Notes: generated by a model not told the origin, from the sequence alone. DNA of 64,000 bases from Ecdyonurus torrentis (GCA_949318235.1 OX439127.1:258001-322000), one strand, 5' to 3'; positions 1 to 14,300 are shown, numbered from the stretch's first letter. Numbers and translations are program-made.

Positions 1-683
1 TGCAAAACGCTCTATAGTACTAAATTCACCTCTAGAAACAAAATTGAGAAAAATAGTTTTTCCAAAAAAATTGTGTTTTTCAGATTCTGAAAACGGTTTT
101 TGATGATATCTCAGAAACTAATAATGCTACAGACTTACGGTTTTAACTGAAATGTATCACTTTAAAATGTCTTATGAAAAGTTTGTAACACTTAAGTCCC
201 AAAAAAAAAACTTTCTAAGTTTTTGAGAATTTTCGTATTTTCTTACCGAAGTCTATAGCATTGTAGCCTATATGAAGAACAAAAAGTTTGTTACTTGAGT
301 TCTAATTAAGATGGAAAGTTGTGGTTTTGAAATAAAGTGATGCAAAACGCTCTATAGTAGAAACATTCACCTCTAAAAACAAAATTGAGAAAATTTTTTT
401 TTTGAAAAAAATTGTGTTTTTTAGATTCTGAAAACGATTTTTGATGATATCTCAGAAACTAATAATGCTACAGACTTACGGTTTGAACTGAAATGTATCA
501 CTTTGAAATGTCTTATGAAAAGTTTATAACACTTTAGTCGCAAAAACTAAAACTTTCTCAGTTTTTGAGAATTTTCAAATTTTCTTACCGATGTCTATAG
601 CATTGTAGCCCATATGAAGAAGAAAAAAGTTTGTTACTCGAGTTCTAATTGAGATGGAAAGTTGTGGTTTTGAAATTAAGTGA

Positions 684-1002
684 TGCATAACGCTCCATAG
701 TACTAAATTTACCTCTAGAAACAAATTTGAGAAAAAATTTTTTTTTTAAAAAAAATGGTGTTTTTTAGATTCTGAAAACGATTTTTGATGATATCTCAGA
801 AACTAATAATGCTACAGACTTATGGTTTGAACTGAAATGTATCACTTTGAAATGTCTTATGAAAAGTTTATTACACTTAAGTCGCAAAAAATAAAACTTT
901 CTCAGTTTTGAAGTCTATAGCATTGTAGCCCATATGAATAAAAAAAAGTTTGTAACTCGAGTTCTAATTGAGATGTAAAGTTGTGGTTTTGAAATAAAGT
1001 GA
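684..1002 (+). repeat. Short A subtype (319 bp) with 24-bp deletion
   Basis: Starts TGCATAACGCTCCATAG. Near 901-915 CTCAGTTTT runs directly into GAAGTCTATAG, lacking the 24 bases that normally hold TGAGAATTTTC and TCTTACC. This removes one arm of the inner dyad. The same deletion is found near 2587, 3537, 6147, 7829, 10097 and 14412, always in the TGCATAACG subtype. Confidence 0.9.
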
Positions 1003-2367
1003 TGCAAAACGCTCTATAGTACTAAATTCACCTCTAGAAACAAAATTGAGAAAAATAGTTTTTCCAAAAAAATTGTGTTTTTCAGATTCTGAAAACGATT
1101 TTTGATGATATCTCAGAAACTAATAACGCTACAGACTTACGGTTTTAACTGAAATGTATCACTTTGAAATGTCTTATGAAAAGTTTGTAACACTTAAGTC
1201 CCAAAAAAAAAACTTTCTAAGTTTTTGAGAATTTTCGTATTTTCTTACCGAAGTCTATAGCATTGTAGCCTATATGAAGAACAAAAAGTTTGTTACTTGA
1301 GTTCTAATTAAGATGGAAAGTTGTGGTTTTGAAATAAAGTGATGCAAAACGCTCTATAGTAGAAACATTCACCTCTAAAAACAAAATTGTGAAAAATTTT
1401 TTTTTGAAAAAAATTGTGTTTTTTAGATTCTGAAAACGATTTTTGATGATATCTCAGAAACTAATAATGCTACAGACTTACGGTTTGAACTGAAATGTAT
1501 CACTTTGAAATGTCTTATGAAAAGTTTATAACACTTTAGTCGCAAAAACTAAAACTTTCTCAGTTTTTGAGAATTTTCAAATTTTCTTACCGATGTCTAT
1601 AGCATTGTAGCCCATATGAAGAAAAAAAAAGTTTGTAACTCGAGTTCTAATTGAGATGTAAAGTTGTGGTTTTGAAATACAGTGATGCAAAACGCTCTAT
1701 AGTACTTAATTCACCTCTAGAAACAAAATTTAGAAAAAAAATTTTCGAAAAAAATTGTTTTTCAGATTCTGTAAACGATTTTTGATGATATCTCAGAAAC
1801 TATTAATGCTACAGACTAACGGTTTGAACTGAAAGGTATCACTTTGAAATGTCTAATGAAAAGTTTATTACACTATAGTCGCAAAAAATAAAATTTCTCA
1901 GTTTTTGAGAAATTTTGTATTTTCTTACCGAAGTCTATAGAATTGTAGCCCATATGAAGAAGAAAAAAGTTTGTTACTCGAGTTCTAATTCAGATGGAAA
2001 GTTGTGGTTTCGAAATAAAGTGATGCAAAACGCTCTATAAAACTAAATTCACCTCAAGGAACAAAATTTTCGAAAAAAATTTTTCGAAAAAAATTGTGTA
2101 TTTTAAATTCTGAAAACGATTTTTGATATTATCTCAGAAACTAATAATGCTGCAGACTTATGGTTTGAACTGAAATGTATCACTTTGAAATGTCTTATGA
2201 AAAGTTTATTACACTTAAGTTGGAAAAAAAAAAAAAAATTCTAAGTTTTTGAGAATTTTCGTATTTTCTTACCGAAGTCTATAGCATTGTAGCCCATATG
2301 AAGAAGAAAAAAGTTTGTTACTCGAGTTCTAATTGAGATGGAAAGTTGTGGTTTTGAAATTAAGTGA

Positions 2368-4268
2368 TGCATAACGCTCCATAGTACTAAATTTACCTCT
2401 AGAAACAAATTTGAGAAAATTTTTTTTTTTTAAAAAAATGGTGTTTTTTAGATTCTGAAAACGATTTTTGATGATATCTCAGAAACTAATAATGCTACAG
2501 ACTTATGGTTTGAACTGAAATGTATCACTTTGAAATGTCTTATGAAAAGTTTATTACACTTAAGTCGCAAAAAATAAAACTTTCTCAGTTTTGAAGTCTA
2601 TAGCATTGTAGCCCATATGAATAAAAAAAAGTTTGTAACTCGAGTTCTAATTGAGATGTAAAGTTGTGGTTTTGAAATAAAGTGATGCAAAACGTTCTAT
2701 AGTACTAAATTCACCTCTAGAAACAAAATTGAGAAAAAAAATTTCGAAAAAAATTGTGTTTTTCAGATTCTGAAAACGATTTTTGATGATATCTCAGAAA
2801 CTAATAATGCTACAGACTTACGGTTTGAACTGAAATGTATCACTTTAAAATGTCTTATAAAAAGTTTATTACACTTTAGTCGCAAAAAATAAAACTTTCT
2901 CAGTTTTTGAGAATTTTCAAATTTTCTTACCGATGTCTATTGCATTGTAGCCCATATGAAGAAAAAAAAAGTTTGTAACTCGAGTTCTATTGTATTTGTA
3001 TTCACCTCTAGAAACAAAATTGAGAAAAAAAAATTTCGAAAAAAATTGTGTTTTTCAGATTCTGAAAACGATTTTTGATGATATCTCAGAAACTAATAAT
3101 GCTACAGACTTACGGTTTGAACTGAAATGTATCACTTTGAAATGTCTTATGAAAAGTTTATAACACTTTAGTCGCAAAAACTAAAACTTTCTCAGTTTTT
3201 GAGAATTTTCGTATTTTCTTACCGAAGTCTATAGCATTGTAGCCCATATGAAGAAGAAAAAAGTTTGTTACTCGAGTTCTAATTGAGATGGAAAGTTGTG
3301 GTTTTGAAATTAAGTGATGCATAACGCTCCATAGTACTAAATTTACCTCTAGAAACAAATTTGAGAAAATTTTTTTTTTTTAAAAAAATGGTGTTTTTTA
3401 GATTCTGAAAACGATTTTTGATGATATCTCAGAAACTAATAATGCTACAGACTTATGGTTTGAACTGAAATGTATCACTTTGAAATGTCTTATGAAAAGT
3501 TTATTACACTTAAGTCGCAAAAAATAAAACTTTCTCAGTTTTGAAGTCTATAGCATTGTAGCCCATATGAATAAAAAAAAGTTTGTAACTCGAGTTCTAA
3601 TTGAGATGTAAAGTTGTGGTTTTGAAATAAAGTGATGCAAAACGTTCTATAGTACTAAATTCACCTCTAGAAACAAAATTGAGAAAAAAAATTTCGAAAA
3701 AAATTGTGTTTTTCAGATTCTGAAAACGATTTTTGATGATATCTCAGAAACTAATAATGCTACAGACTTACGGTTTGAACTGAAATGTATCACTTTAAAA
3801 TGTCTTATAAAAAGTTTATTACACTTTAGTCGCAAAAAATAAAACTTTCTCAGTTTTTGAGAATTTTCAAATTTTCTTACCGATGTCTATTGCATTGTAG
3901 CCCATATGAAGAAAAAAAAAGTTTGTAACTCGAGTTCTATTGTATTTGTATTCACCTCTAGAAACAAAATTGAGAAAAAAAAATTTCGAAAAAAATTGTG
4001 TTTTTCAGATTCTGAAAACGATTTTTGATGATATCTCAGAAACTAATAATGCTACAGACTTACGGTTTGAACTGAAATGTATCACTTTGAAATGTCTTAT
4101 GAAAAGTTTATAACACTTTAGTCGCAAAAACTAAAACTTTCTCAGTTTTTGAGAATTTTCAAATTTTCTTACCGATGTCTATTGCATTGTAGCCCATATG
4201 AAGAAAAAAAAAAGTTTGTAACTCGAGTTCTATATGAGATGTAAAGTTGTGGTTTTGAAATAAAGTGA
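2368..4268 (+). repeat. Tandem pair of a 950-bp three-monomer block
   Basis: Positions 2368-3317 and 3318-4268 repeat the same trio: a TGCATAACG monomer with a 24-bp internal deletion, an AACGTTCTATAG monomer, and a fused monomer carrying the TTGTATTTGTA filler. Starts 2368/3318, 2686/3636 and filler 2990/3940 are each 950 bp apart. The two blocks look nearly identical by eye, which indicates recent unequal exchange. Confidence 0.88.
2990..3000 (+). repeat. Recurrent deletion joint with 11-bp filler in A
   Basis: Between GAGTTCTA and TTCACCTC about 60 bases of the normal monomer are replaced by TTGTATTTGTA, fusing two monomers with a net loss of about 48 bp. The identical joint recurs at 3940, 4575, 8234, 8869, 10502 and 11137, so a single event has been spread by higher-order amplification. 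Confidence 0.9.
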
Positions 4269-5245
4269 TGCAAAACGCTCTATAGTTTTAAATTCACCTC
4301 TAGAAACAAATTTGAGAAAAATAATTTTTCCAAAAAAATTGTGTTTTTCAGTTTCTGAAAACGATTTTTGATGATATCTCAGAAACTAATAATGCTACAG
4401 ACTTACGGTTTGAACTGAAATGTATCACTTTAAAATGTCTTATAAAAAGTTTATTACACTTTAGTCGCAAAAAATAAAACTTTCTCAGTTTTTGAGAATT
4501 TTCAAATTTTCTTACCGATGTCTATTGCATTGTAGCCCATATGAAGAAAAAAAAAGTTTGTAACTCGAGTTCTATTGTATTTGTATTCACCTCTAGAAAC
4601 AAAATTGAGAAAAAAAAATTTCGAAAAAAATTGTGTTTTTCAGATTCTGAAAACGATTTTTGATGATATCTCAGAAACTAATAATGCTACAGACTTACGG
4701 TTTGAACTGAAATGTATCACTTTGAAATGTCTTATGAAAAGTTTATAACACTTTAGTCGCAAAAACTAAAACTTTCTCAGTTTTTGAGAATTTTCAAATT
4801 TTCTTACCGATGTCTATTGCATTGTAGCCCATATGAAGAAAAAAAAAAGTTTGTAACTCGAGTTCTATATGAGATGTAAAGTTGTGGTTTTGAAATAAAG
4901 TGATGCAAAACGCTCTATAGTTTTAAATTCACCTCTAGAAACAAATTTGAGAAAAATAATTTTTCCAAAAAAATTGTGTTTTTCAGTTTCTGAAAACGAT
5001 TTTTGATGATATCTCAGAAACTAGTAATGCTACAGACTTACGGTTTGAACCGAAACGTATCACTTTGAAATGTCTTATGAAAAGTTTATAACACTTTAGT
5101 CGCAGAAACTAAAGTTTTCTTAGTATTTGAGAATTTTCGAATTTACTTACCGAAATCTATAGCATTGTAGCCCATATGAAGATTAAAGAAGTTTGTAACT
5201 CGAGTTCTAATTGAGATGTAAAGTTGTGGTTTTGAAATAAAGTGA

Positions 5246-8200
5246 TGCAAAACGCTCTATAGTACTAAATTCACCTCTAGAAACAAAATTGAGAAAAATA
5301 GTTTTTCCAAAAAAATTGTGTTTTTCAGATTCTGAAAACGATTTTTGATGATATCTCAGAAACTAATAATGCTACAGACTTACGGTTTTAACTGAAATGT
5401 ATCACTTTGAAATGTCTTATGAAAAGTTTGTAACACTTAAGTCCCAAAAAAAAAACTTTCTAAGTTTTTGAGAATTTTCGTATTTTCTTACCGAAGTCTA
5501 TAGCATTGTAGCCTATATGAAGAACAAAAAGTTTGTTACTTGAGTTCTAATTAAGATGGAAAGTTGTGGTTTTGAAATAAAGTGATGCAAAACGCTCTAT
5601 AGTAGAAACATTCACCTCTAAAAACAAAATTGAGAAAATTTTTTTTTTGAAAAAAATTGTGTTTTTTAGATTCTGAAAACGATTTTTGATGATATCTCAG
5701 AAACTAATAATGCTACAGACTTACGGTTTGAACTGAAATGTATCACTTTGAAATGTCTTATGAAAAGTTTATAACACTTTAGTCGCAAAAACTAAAACTT
5801 TCTCAGTTTTTGAGAATTTTCAAATTTTCTTACCGATGTCTATAGCATTGTAGCCCATATGAAGAAGAAAAAAGTTTGTTACTCGAGTTCTAATTGAGAT
5901 GGAAAGTTGTGGTTTTGAAATTAAGTGATGCATAACGCTCCATAGTACTAAATTTACCTCTAGAAACAAATTTGAGAAAAATTTTTTTTTTAAAAAAAAT
6001 GGTGTTTTTTAGATTCTGAAAACGATTTTTGATGATATCTCAGAAACTAATAATGCTACAGACTTATGGTTTGAACTGAAATGTATCACTTTGAAATGTC
6101 TTATGAAAAGTTTATTACACTTAAGTCGCAAAAAATAAAACTTTCTCAGTTTTGAAGTCTATAGCATTGTAGCCCATATGAATAAAAAAAAGTTTGTAAC
6201 TCGAGTTCTAATTGAGATGTAAAGTTGTGGTTTTGAAATAAAGTGATGCAAAACGCTCTATAGTACTAAATTCACCTCTAGAAACAAAATTGAGAAAAAT
6301 AGTTTTTCCAAAAAAATTGTGTTTTTCAGATTCTGAAAACGATTTTTGATGATATCTCAGAAACTAATAACGCTACAGACTTACGGTTTTAACTGAAATG
6401 TATCACTTTGAAATGTCTTATGAAAAGTTTGTAACACTTAAGTCCCAAAAAAAAAACTTTCTAAGTTTTTGAGAATTTTCGTATTTTCTTACCGAAGTCT
6501 ATAGCATTGTAGCCTATATGAAGAACAAAAAGTTTGTTACTTGAGTTCTAATTAAGATGGAAAGTTGTGGTTTTGAAATAAAGTGATGCAAAACGCTCTA
6601 TAGTAGAAACATTCACCTCTAAAAACAAAATTGTGAAAATTTTTTTTTTGAAAAAAATTGTGTTTTTTAGATTCTGAAAACGATTTTTGATGATATCTCA
6701 GAAACTAATAATGCTACAGACTTACGGTTTGAACTGAAATGTATCACTTTGAAATGTCTTATGAAAAGTTTATAACACTTTAGTCGCAAAAACTAAAACT
6801 TTCTCAGTTTTTGAGAATTTTCAAATTTTCTTACCGATGTCTATAGCATTGTAGCCCATATGAAGAAAAAAAAAGTTTGTAACTCGAGTTCTAATTGAGA
6901 TGTAAAGTTGTGGTTTTGAAATACAGTGATGCAAAACGCTCTATAGTACTTAATTCACCTCTAGAAACAAAATTTAGAAAAAAAATTTTCGAAAAAAATT
7001 GTTTTTCAGATTCTGTAAACGATTTTTGATGATATCTCAGAAACTATTAATGCTACAGACTAACGGTTTGAACTGAAAGGTATCACTTTGAAATGTCTAA
7101 TGAAAAGTTTATTACACTATAGTCGCAAAAAATAAAATTTCTCAGTTTTTGAGAAATTTTGTATTTTCTTACCGAAGTCTATAGAATTGTAGCCCATATG
7201 AAGAAGAAAAAAGTTTGTTACTCGAGTTCTAATTCAGATGGAAAGTTGTGGTTTCGAAATAAAGTGATGCAAAACGCTCTATAGTACTAAATTCACCTCA
7301 AGGAACAAAATTTTCGAAAAAAAATTTTCGAAAAAAATTGTGTATTTTAAATTCTGAAAACGATTTTTGATATTATCTCAGAAACTAATAATGCTGCAGA
7401 CTTATGGTTTGAACTGAAATGTATCACTTTGAAATGTCTTATGAAAAGTTTATTACACTTAAGTTGGAAAAAAAAAAAAAAATTCTAAGTTTTTGAGAAT
7501 TTTCGTATTTTCTTACCGAAGTCTATAGCATTGTAGCCCATATGAAGAAGAAAAAAGTTTGTTACTCGAGTTCTAATTGAGATGGAAAGTTGTGGTTTTG
7601 AAATTAAGTGATGCATAACGCTCCATAGTACTAAATTTACCTCTAGAAACAAATTTGAGAAAATTTTTTTTTTTAAAAAAAATGGTGTTTTTTAGATTCT
7701 GAAAACGATTTTTGATGATATCTCAGAAACTAATAATGCTACAGACTTATGGTTTGAACTGAAATGTATCACTTTGAAATGTCTTATGAAAAGTTTATTA
7801 CACTTAAGTCGCAAAAAATAAAACTTTCTCAGTTTTGAAGTCTATAGCATTGTAGCCCATATGAATAAAAAAAAGTTTGTAACTCGAGTTCTAATTGAGA
7901 TGTAAAGTTGTGGTTTTGAAATAAAGTGATGCAAAACGTTCTATAGTACTAAATTCACCTCTAGAAACAAAATTGAGAAAAAAAATTTCGAAAAAAATTG
8001 TGTTTTTCAGATTCTGAAAACGATTTTTGATGATATCTCAGAAACTAATAATGCTACAGACTTACGGTTTGAACTGAAATGTATCACTTTAAAATGTCTT
8101 ATAAAAAGTTTATTACACTTTAGTCGCAAAAAATAAAACTTTCTCAGTTTTTGAGAATTTTCAAATTTTCTTACCGATGTCTATTGCATTGTAGCCCATA

Positions 8201-9197
8201 TGAAGAAAAAAAAAGTTTGTAACTCGAGTTCTATTGTATTTGTATTCACCTCTAGAAACAAAATTGAGAAAAAAAAATTTCGAAAAAAATTGTGTTTTTC
8301 AGATTCTGAAAACGATTTTTGATGATATCTCAGAAACTAATAATGCTACAGACTTACGGTTTGAACTGAAATGTATCACTTTGAAATGTCTTATGAAAAG
8401 TTTATAACACTTTAGTCGCAAAAACTAAAACTTTCTCAGTTTTTGAGAATTTTCAAATTTTCTTACCGATGTCTATTGCATTGTAGCCCATATGAAGAAA
8501 AAAAAAAGTTTGTAACTCGAGTTCTATATGAGATGTAAAGTTGTGGTTTTGAAATAAAGTGATGCAAAACGCTCTATAGTTTTAAATTCACCTCTAGAAA
8601 CAAATTTGAGAAAAATAATTTTTCCAAAAAAATTGTGTTTTTCAGTTTCTGAAAACGATTTTTGATGATATCTCAGAAACTAATAATGCTACAGACTTAC
8701 GGTTTGAACTGAAATGTATCACTTTAAAATGTCTTATAAAAAGTTTATTACACTTTAGTCGCAAAAAATAAAACTTTCTCAGTTTTTGAGAATTTTCAAA
8801 TTTTCTTACCGATGTCTATTGCATTGTAGCCCATATGAAGAAAAAAAAAGTTTGTAACTCGAGTTCTATTGTATTTGTATTCACCTCTAGAAACAAAATT
8901 GAGAAAAAAAAATTTCGAAAAAAATTGTGTTTTTCAGATTCTGAAAACGATTTTTGATGATATCTCAGAAACTAATAATGCTACAGACTTACGGTTTGAA
9001 CTGAAATGTATCACTTTGAAATGTCTTATGAAAAGTTTATAACACTTTAGTCGCAAAAACTAAAACTTTCTCAGTTTTTGAGAATTTTCAAATTTTCTTA
9101 CCGATGTCTATTGCATTGTAGCCCATATGAAGAAAAAAAAAAGTTTGTAACTCGAGTTCTATATGAGATGTAAAGTTGTGGTTTTGAAATAAAGTGA
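5246..9197 (+). repeat. Higher-order repeat, about 5.2 kb, copy 2
   Basis: Monomer starts at 5246, 5586, 5929, 6247, 6587, 6930, 7268, 7612 and 7930 parallel those at 1, 341, 684, 1003, 1343, 1686, 2024, 2368 and 2686 at an offset of about 5244-5245. After that it lacks the second TGCATAACG/AACGTTC pair seen in copy 1. A further partial restart with the same leading subtypes lies at 12487 and 12827. Confidence 0.85.
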
Positions 9198-11375
9198 TGC
9201 AAAACGCTCTATAGTTTTAAATTCACCTCTAGAAACAAAATTTAGAAAAAAAATTTTCGAAAAAAATTGTTTTTCAGATTCTGTAAACGATTTTTGATGA
9301 TATCTCAGAAACTATTAATGCTACAGACTAACGGTTTGAACTGAAAGGTATCACTTTGAAATGTCTAATGAAAAGTTTATTACACTATAGTCGCAAAAAA
9401 TAAAATTTCTCAGTTTTTGAGAAATTTTGTATTTTCTTACCGAAGTCTATAGAATTGTAGCCCATATGAAGAAGAAAAAAGTTTGTTACTCGAGTTCTAA
9501 TTCAGATGGAAAGTTGTGGTTTCGAAATAAAGTGATGCAAAACGCTCTATAGTACTAAATTCACCTCAAGGAACAAAATTTTCGAAAAAAAATTTTCGAA
9601 AAAAATTGTGTATTTTAAATTCTGAAAACGATTTTTGATATTATCTCAGAAACTAATAATGCTGCAGACTTATGGTTTGAACTGAAATGTATCACTTTGA
9701 AATGTCTTATGAAAAGTTTATTACACTTAAGTTGGAAAAAAAAAAAAAAATTCTAAGTTTTTGAGAATTTTCGTATTTTCTTACCGAAGTCTATAGCATT
9801 GTAGCCCATATGAAGAAGAAAAAAGTTTGTTACTCGAGTTCTAATTGAGATGGAAAGTTGTGGTTTTGAAATTAAGTGATGCATAACGCTCCATAGTACT
9901 AAATTTACCTCTAGAAACAAATTTGAGAAAATTTTTTTTTTTAAAAAAAATGGTGTTTTTTAGATTCTGAAAACGATTTTTGATGATATCTCAGAAACTA
10001 ATAATGCTACAGACTTATGGTTTGAACTGAAATGTATCACTTTGAAATGTCTTATGAAAAGTTTATTACACTTAAGTCGCAAAAAATAAAACTTTCTCAG
10101 TTTTGAAGTCTATAGCATTGTAGCCCATATGAATAAAAAAAAGTTTGTAACTCGAGTTCTAATTGAGATGTAAAGTTGTGGTTTTGAAATAAAGTGATGC
10201 AAAACGTTCTATAGTACTAAATTCACCTCTAGAAACAAAATTGAGAAAAAAAATTTCGAAAAAAATTGTGTTTTTCAGATTCTGAAAACGATTTTTGATG
10301 ATATCTCAGAAACTAATAATGCTACAGACTTACGGTTTGAACTGAAATGTATCACTTTAAAATGTCTTATAAAAAGTTTATTACACTTTAGTCGCAAAAA
10401 ATAAAACTTTCTCAGTTTTTGAGAATTTTCAAATTTTCTTACCGATGTCTATTGCATTGTAGCCCATATGAAGAAAAAAAAAGTTTGTAACTCGAGTTCT
10501 ATTGTATTTGTATTCACCTCTAGAAACAAAATTGAGAAAAAAAAATTTCGAAAAAAATTGTGTTTTTCAGATTCTGAAAACGATTTTTGATGATATCTCA
10601 GAAACTAATAATGCTACAGACTTACGGTTTGAACTGAAATGTATCACTTTGAAATGTCTTATGAAAAGTTTATAACACTTTAGTCGCAAAAACTAAAACT
10701 TTCTCAGTTTTTGAGAATTTTCAAATTTTCTTACCGATGTCTATTGCATTGTAGCCCATATGAAGAAAAAAAAAAGTTTGTAACTCGAGTTCTATATGAG
10801 ATGTAAAGTTGTGGTTTTGAAATAAAGTGATGCAAAACGCTCTATAGTTTTAAATTCACCTCTAGAAACAAATTTGAGAAAAATAATTTTTCCAAAAAAA
10901 TTGTGTTTTTCAGTTTCTGAAAACGATTTTTGATGATATCTCAGAAACTAATAATGCTACAGACTTACGGTTTGAACTGAAATGTATCACTTTAAAATGT
11001 CTTATAAAAAGTTTATTACACTTTAGTCGCAAAAAATAAAACTTTCTCAGTTTTTGAGAATTTTCAAATTTTCTTACCGATGTCTATTGCATTGTAGCCC
11101 ATATGAAGAAAAAAAAAGTTTGTAACTCGAGTTCTATTGTATTTGTATTCACCTCTAGAAACAAAATTGAGAAAAAAAAATTTCGAAAAAAATTGTGTTT
11201 TTCAGATTCTGAAAACGATTTTTGATGATATCTCAGAAACTAATAATGCTACAGACTTACGGTTTGAACTGAAATGTATCACTTTGAAATGTCTTATGAA
11301 AAGTTTATAACACTTTAGTCGCAAAAACTAAAACTTTCTCAGTTTTTGAGAATTTTCAAATTTTCTTACCGATGT
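6969..11375 (+). repeat. Tandem duplication with 2268-bp offset
   Basis: The stretch from AAATTTAG at about 6969 is repeated from about 9237. CCTCAAGG-type starts lie at 7268 and 9536, TGCATAACG starts at 7612 and 9880, AACGTTC starts at 7930 and 10198, and fillers at 8234 and 10502, all 2268 bp apart. The monomer at 9198 is chimeric: its first 40 bases are of the ATAGTTTTAAATTC type and the rest is of the CTTAATTC type, so the exchange point can be placed near 9237. Homology to the first copy fades near 11375. Confidence 0.85.
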
Positions 11376-14300
11376 CTATAGCATTGTAGCCCATATGAAG
11401 AAAAAAAAAGTTTGTAACTCGAGTTCTAATTGAGATGGAAAGTTGTGGTTTTAAAATAAAGTGATGCAAAACTCTCTATAGTATTAAATAACCTCTAGAA
11501 ACAAAATTTAGAAAAAAAAATTTAGAAAAAAATTGTGTTTTTCAGATTCTGAAAACGATTTTTGATGATATCTCAGAAACTAATAATGCTACAGACTTAC
11601 GGTTTGAACTGAAATGTATCACTTTGAAATGTCTTATGAAAAGTTTATTACACTTTAGTCAAAAAAATAAAACTTTCTCAGTTTTTGAGAATTTTCGAAT
11701 TTTTCTACCGAAGTCTATAGCATTGTAGCCCATATGAAGAAAAAAAAAAATTTGTAACTTGAGTTCTAATTGAGATGTAAAGTTGTGGTTTTGAAATAAA
11801 GTGATGCAAAACGCTCTATAGTACTTAATTCACCTCTAGAAACAAAATTTAGAAAAAAAATTTTCGAAAAAAATTGTTTTTCAGATTCTGTAAACCATTT
11901 TTTGATGATATCTCAGAAACTATTAATGCTACAGACCAACGGTTTGAACTGAAAGGTATCACTTTGAAATGTCTAATGAAAAGTTTATTACACTATAGTC
12001 GCAAAAAATAAAATTTCTCAGTTTTTGAGAAATTTTCAAATTTTCTTACCGATGTCTATTGCATTGTAGCCCATATGAAGAAAAAAAAAGTTTGTAACTC
12101 GAGTTCTATATGAGATGTAAAGTTGTGGTTTTGAAATAAAGTGATGCAAAACGCTCTATAGTTTTAAATTCACCTCTAGAAACAAATTTGAGAAAAATAA
12201 TTTTTCCAAAAAAATTGTGTTTTTCAGTTTCTGAAAACGATTTTTGATGATATCTCAGAAACTAGTAATGCTACAGACTTACGGTTTGAACCGAAACGTA
12301 TCACTTTGAAATGTGTTATGAAAAGTTTATAACACTTTAGTCGCAGAAACTAAAGTTTTCTTAGTATTTGAGAATTTTCGAATTTACTTACCGAAATCTA
12401 TAGCATTGTAGCCCATATGAAGATTAAAGAAGTTTGTAACTCGAGTTCTAATTGAGATGTAAAGTTGTGGTTTTGAAATAAAGTGATGCAAAACGCTCTA
12501 TAGTACTAAATTCACCTCTAGAAACAAAATTGAGAAAAATAGTTTTTCCAAAAAAATTGTGTTTTTCAGATTCTGAAAACGATTTTTGATGATATCTCAG
12601 AAACTAATAATGCTACAGACTTACGGTTTTAACTGAAATGTATCACTTTGAAATGTCTTATGAAAAGTTTGTAACACTTAAGTCCCAAAAAAAAAACTTT
12701 CTAAGTTTTTGAGAATTTTCGTATTTTCTTACCGAAGTCTATAGCATTGTAGCCTATATGAAGAACAAAAAGTTTGTTACTTGAGTTCTAATTAAGATGG
12801 AAAGTTGTGGTTTTGAAATAAAGTAATGCAAAACGCTCTATAGTAGAAACATTCACCTCTAAAAACAAAATTGAGAAAAATTTTTTTTTGAAAAAAATTG
12901 TGTTTTTTAGATTCTGAAAACGATTTTTGATGATATCTCAGAAACTAATAATGCTACAGACTTACGGTTTGAACTGAAATGTATCACTTTGAAATGTCTT
13001 ATGAAAAGTTTATAACACTTTAGTCGCAAAAACTAAAACTTTCTCAGTTTTTGAGAATTTTCAAATTTTCTTACCGATGTCTATAGCATTGTAGCCCATA
13101 TGAAGAAAAAAAAAGTTTGTAACTCGAGTTCTAATTGAGATGGAAAGTTGTGGTTTTAAAATAAAGTGATGCAAAACTCTCTATAGTACTAAATTAACCT
13201 CTAGAAACAAAATTTAGAAAAAAAAATTTAGAAAAAAATTGTGTTTTTCAGATTCTGAAAACGATTTTTGATGATATCTCAGAAACTAATAATGCTACAG
13301 ACTTACGGTTTGAACTGAAATGTATCACTTTGAAATGTCTTATGAAAAGTTTATTACACTTTAGTCAAAAAAATAAAACTTTCTCAGTTTTTGAGAATTT
13401 TCGAATTTTTCTACCGAAGTCTATAGCATTGTAGCCCATATGAAGAAAAAAAAAATTTGTAACTTGAGTTCTAATTGAGATGTAAAGTTGTGGTTTTGAA
13501 ATAAAGTGATGCAAAACGCTCTATAGTACTTAATTCACCTCTAGAAACAAAATTTAGAAAAAAAATTTTCGAAAAAAATTGTTTTTCAGATTCTGTAAAC
13601 CATTTTTTGATGATATCTCAGAAACTATTAATGCTACAGACCAACGGTTTGAACTGAAAGGTATCACTTTGAAATGTCTAATGAAAAGTTTATTACACTA
13701 TAGTCGCAAAAAATAAAATTTCTCAGTTTTTGAGAAATTTTGTATTTTCTTACCGAAGTCTATAGCATTGTAGCCCATATGAAGAAGAAAAAAGTTTGTT
13801 ACTCGAGTTCTAATTCAGATGGAAAGTTGTGGTTTCGAAATAAAGTGATGCAAAACGCTCTATAGTACTAAATTCACCTCAAGAAACAAAATTTTCGAAA
13901 AAAAATTTTCGAAAAAAATTGTGTATTTTAAATTCTGAAAACGATTTTTGATATTATCTCAGAAACTAATAATGCTGCAGACTTATGGTTTGAACTGAAA
14001 TGTATCACTTTGAAATGTCTTATGAAAAGTTTAATACACTTAAGTTGGAAAAAAAAAAAAAAAATTCTAACTTTTTGAGAATTTTCGTATTTTCTTACCG
14101 AAGTCTATAGCATTGTAGCCCATATGAAGAAGAAAAAAGTTTGTTACTCGAGTTCTAATTGAGATGGAAAGTTGTGGTTTTGAAATTAAGTGATGCATAA
14201 CGCTCCATAGTACTAAATTTACCTCTAGAAACAAATTTAAGAAAATTTTTTTTTTTAAAAAAAAATGGTGTTTTTTAGATTCTGAAAACGATTTTTGATG

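Larger units (their letters stand above)
1..5245 (+). repeat. Higher-order repeat, about 5.2 kb, copy 1
   Basis: The subtype order starting at position 1 (plain start, TAGTAGAAACATTC type, TGCATAACG type, plain, TAGTAGAAACATTC type, CTTAATTC type, CCTCAAGG type, TGCATAACG type, AACGTTCTATAG type) is repeated from 5246 with near-identical sequence. Small differences are visible, such as CTCTATAAAAC at 2024 against CTCTATAGTAC at 7268. Copy 1 carries one extra 950-bp block compared with copy 2. Confidence 0.85.
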
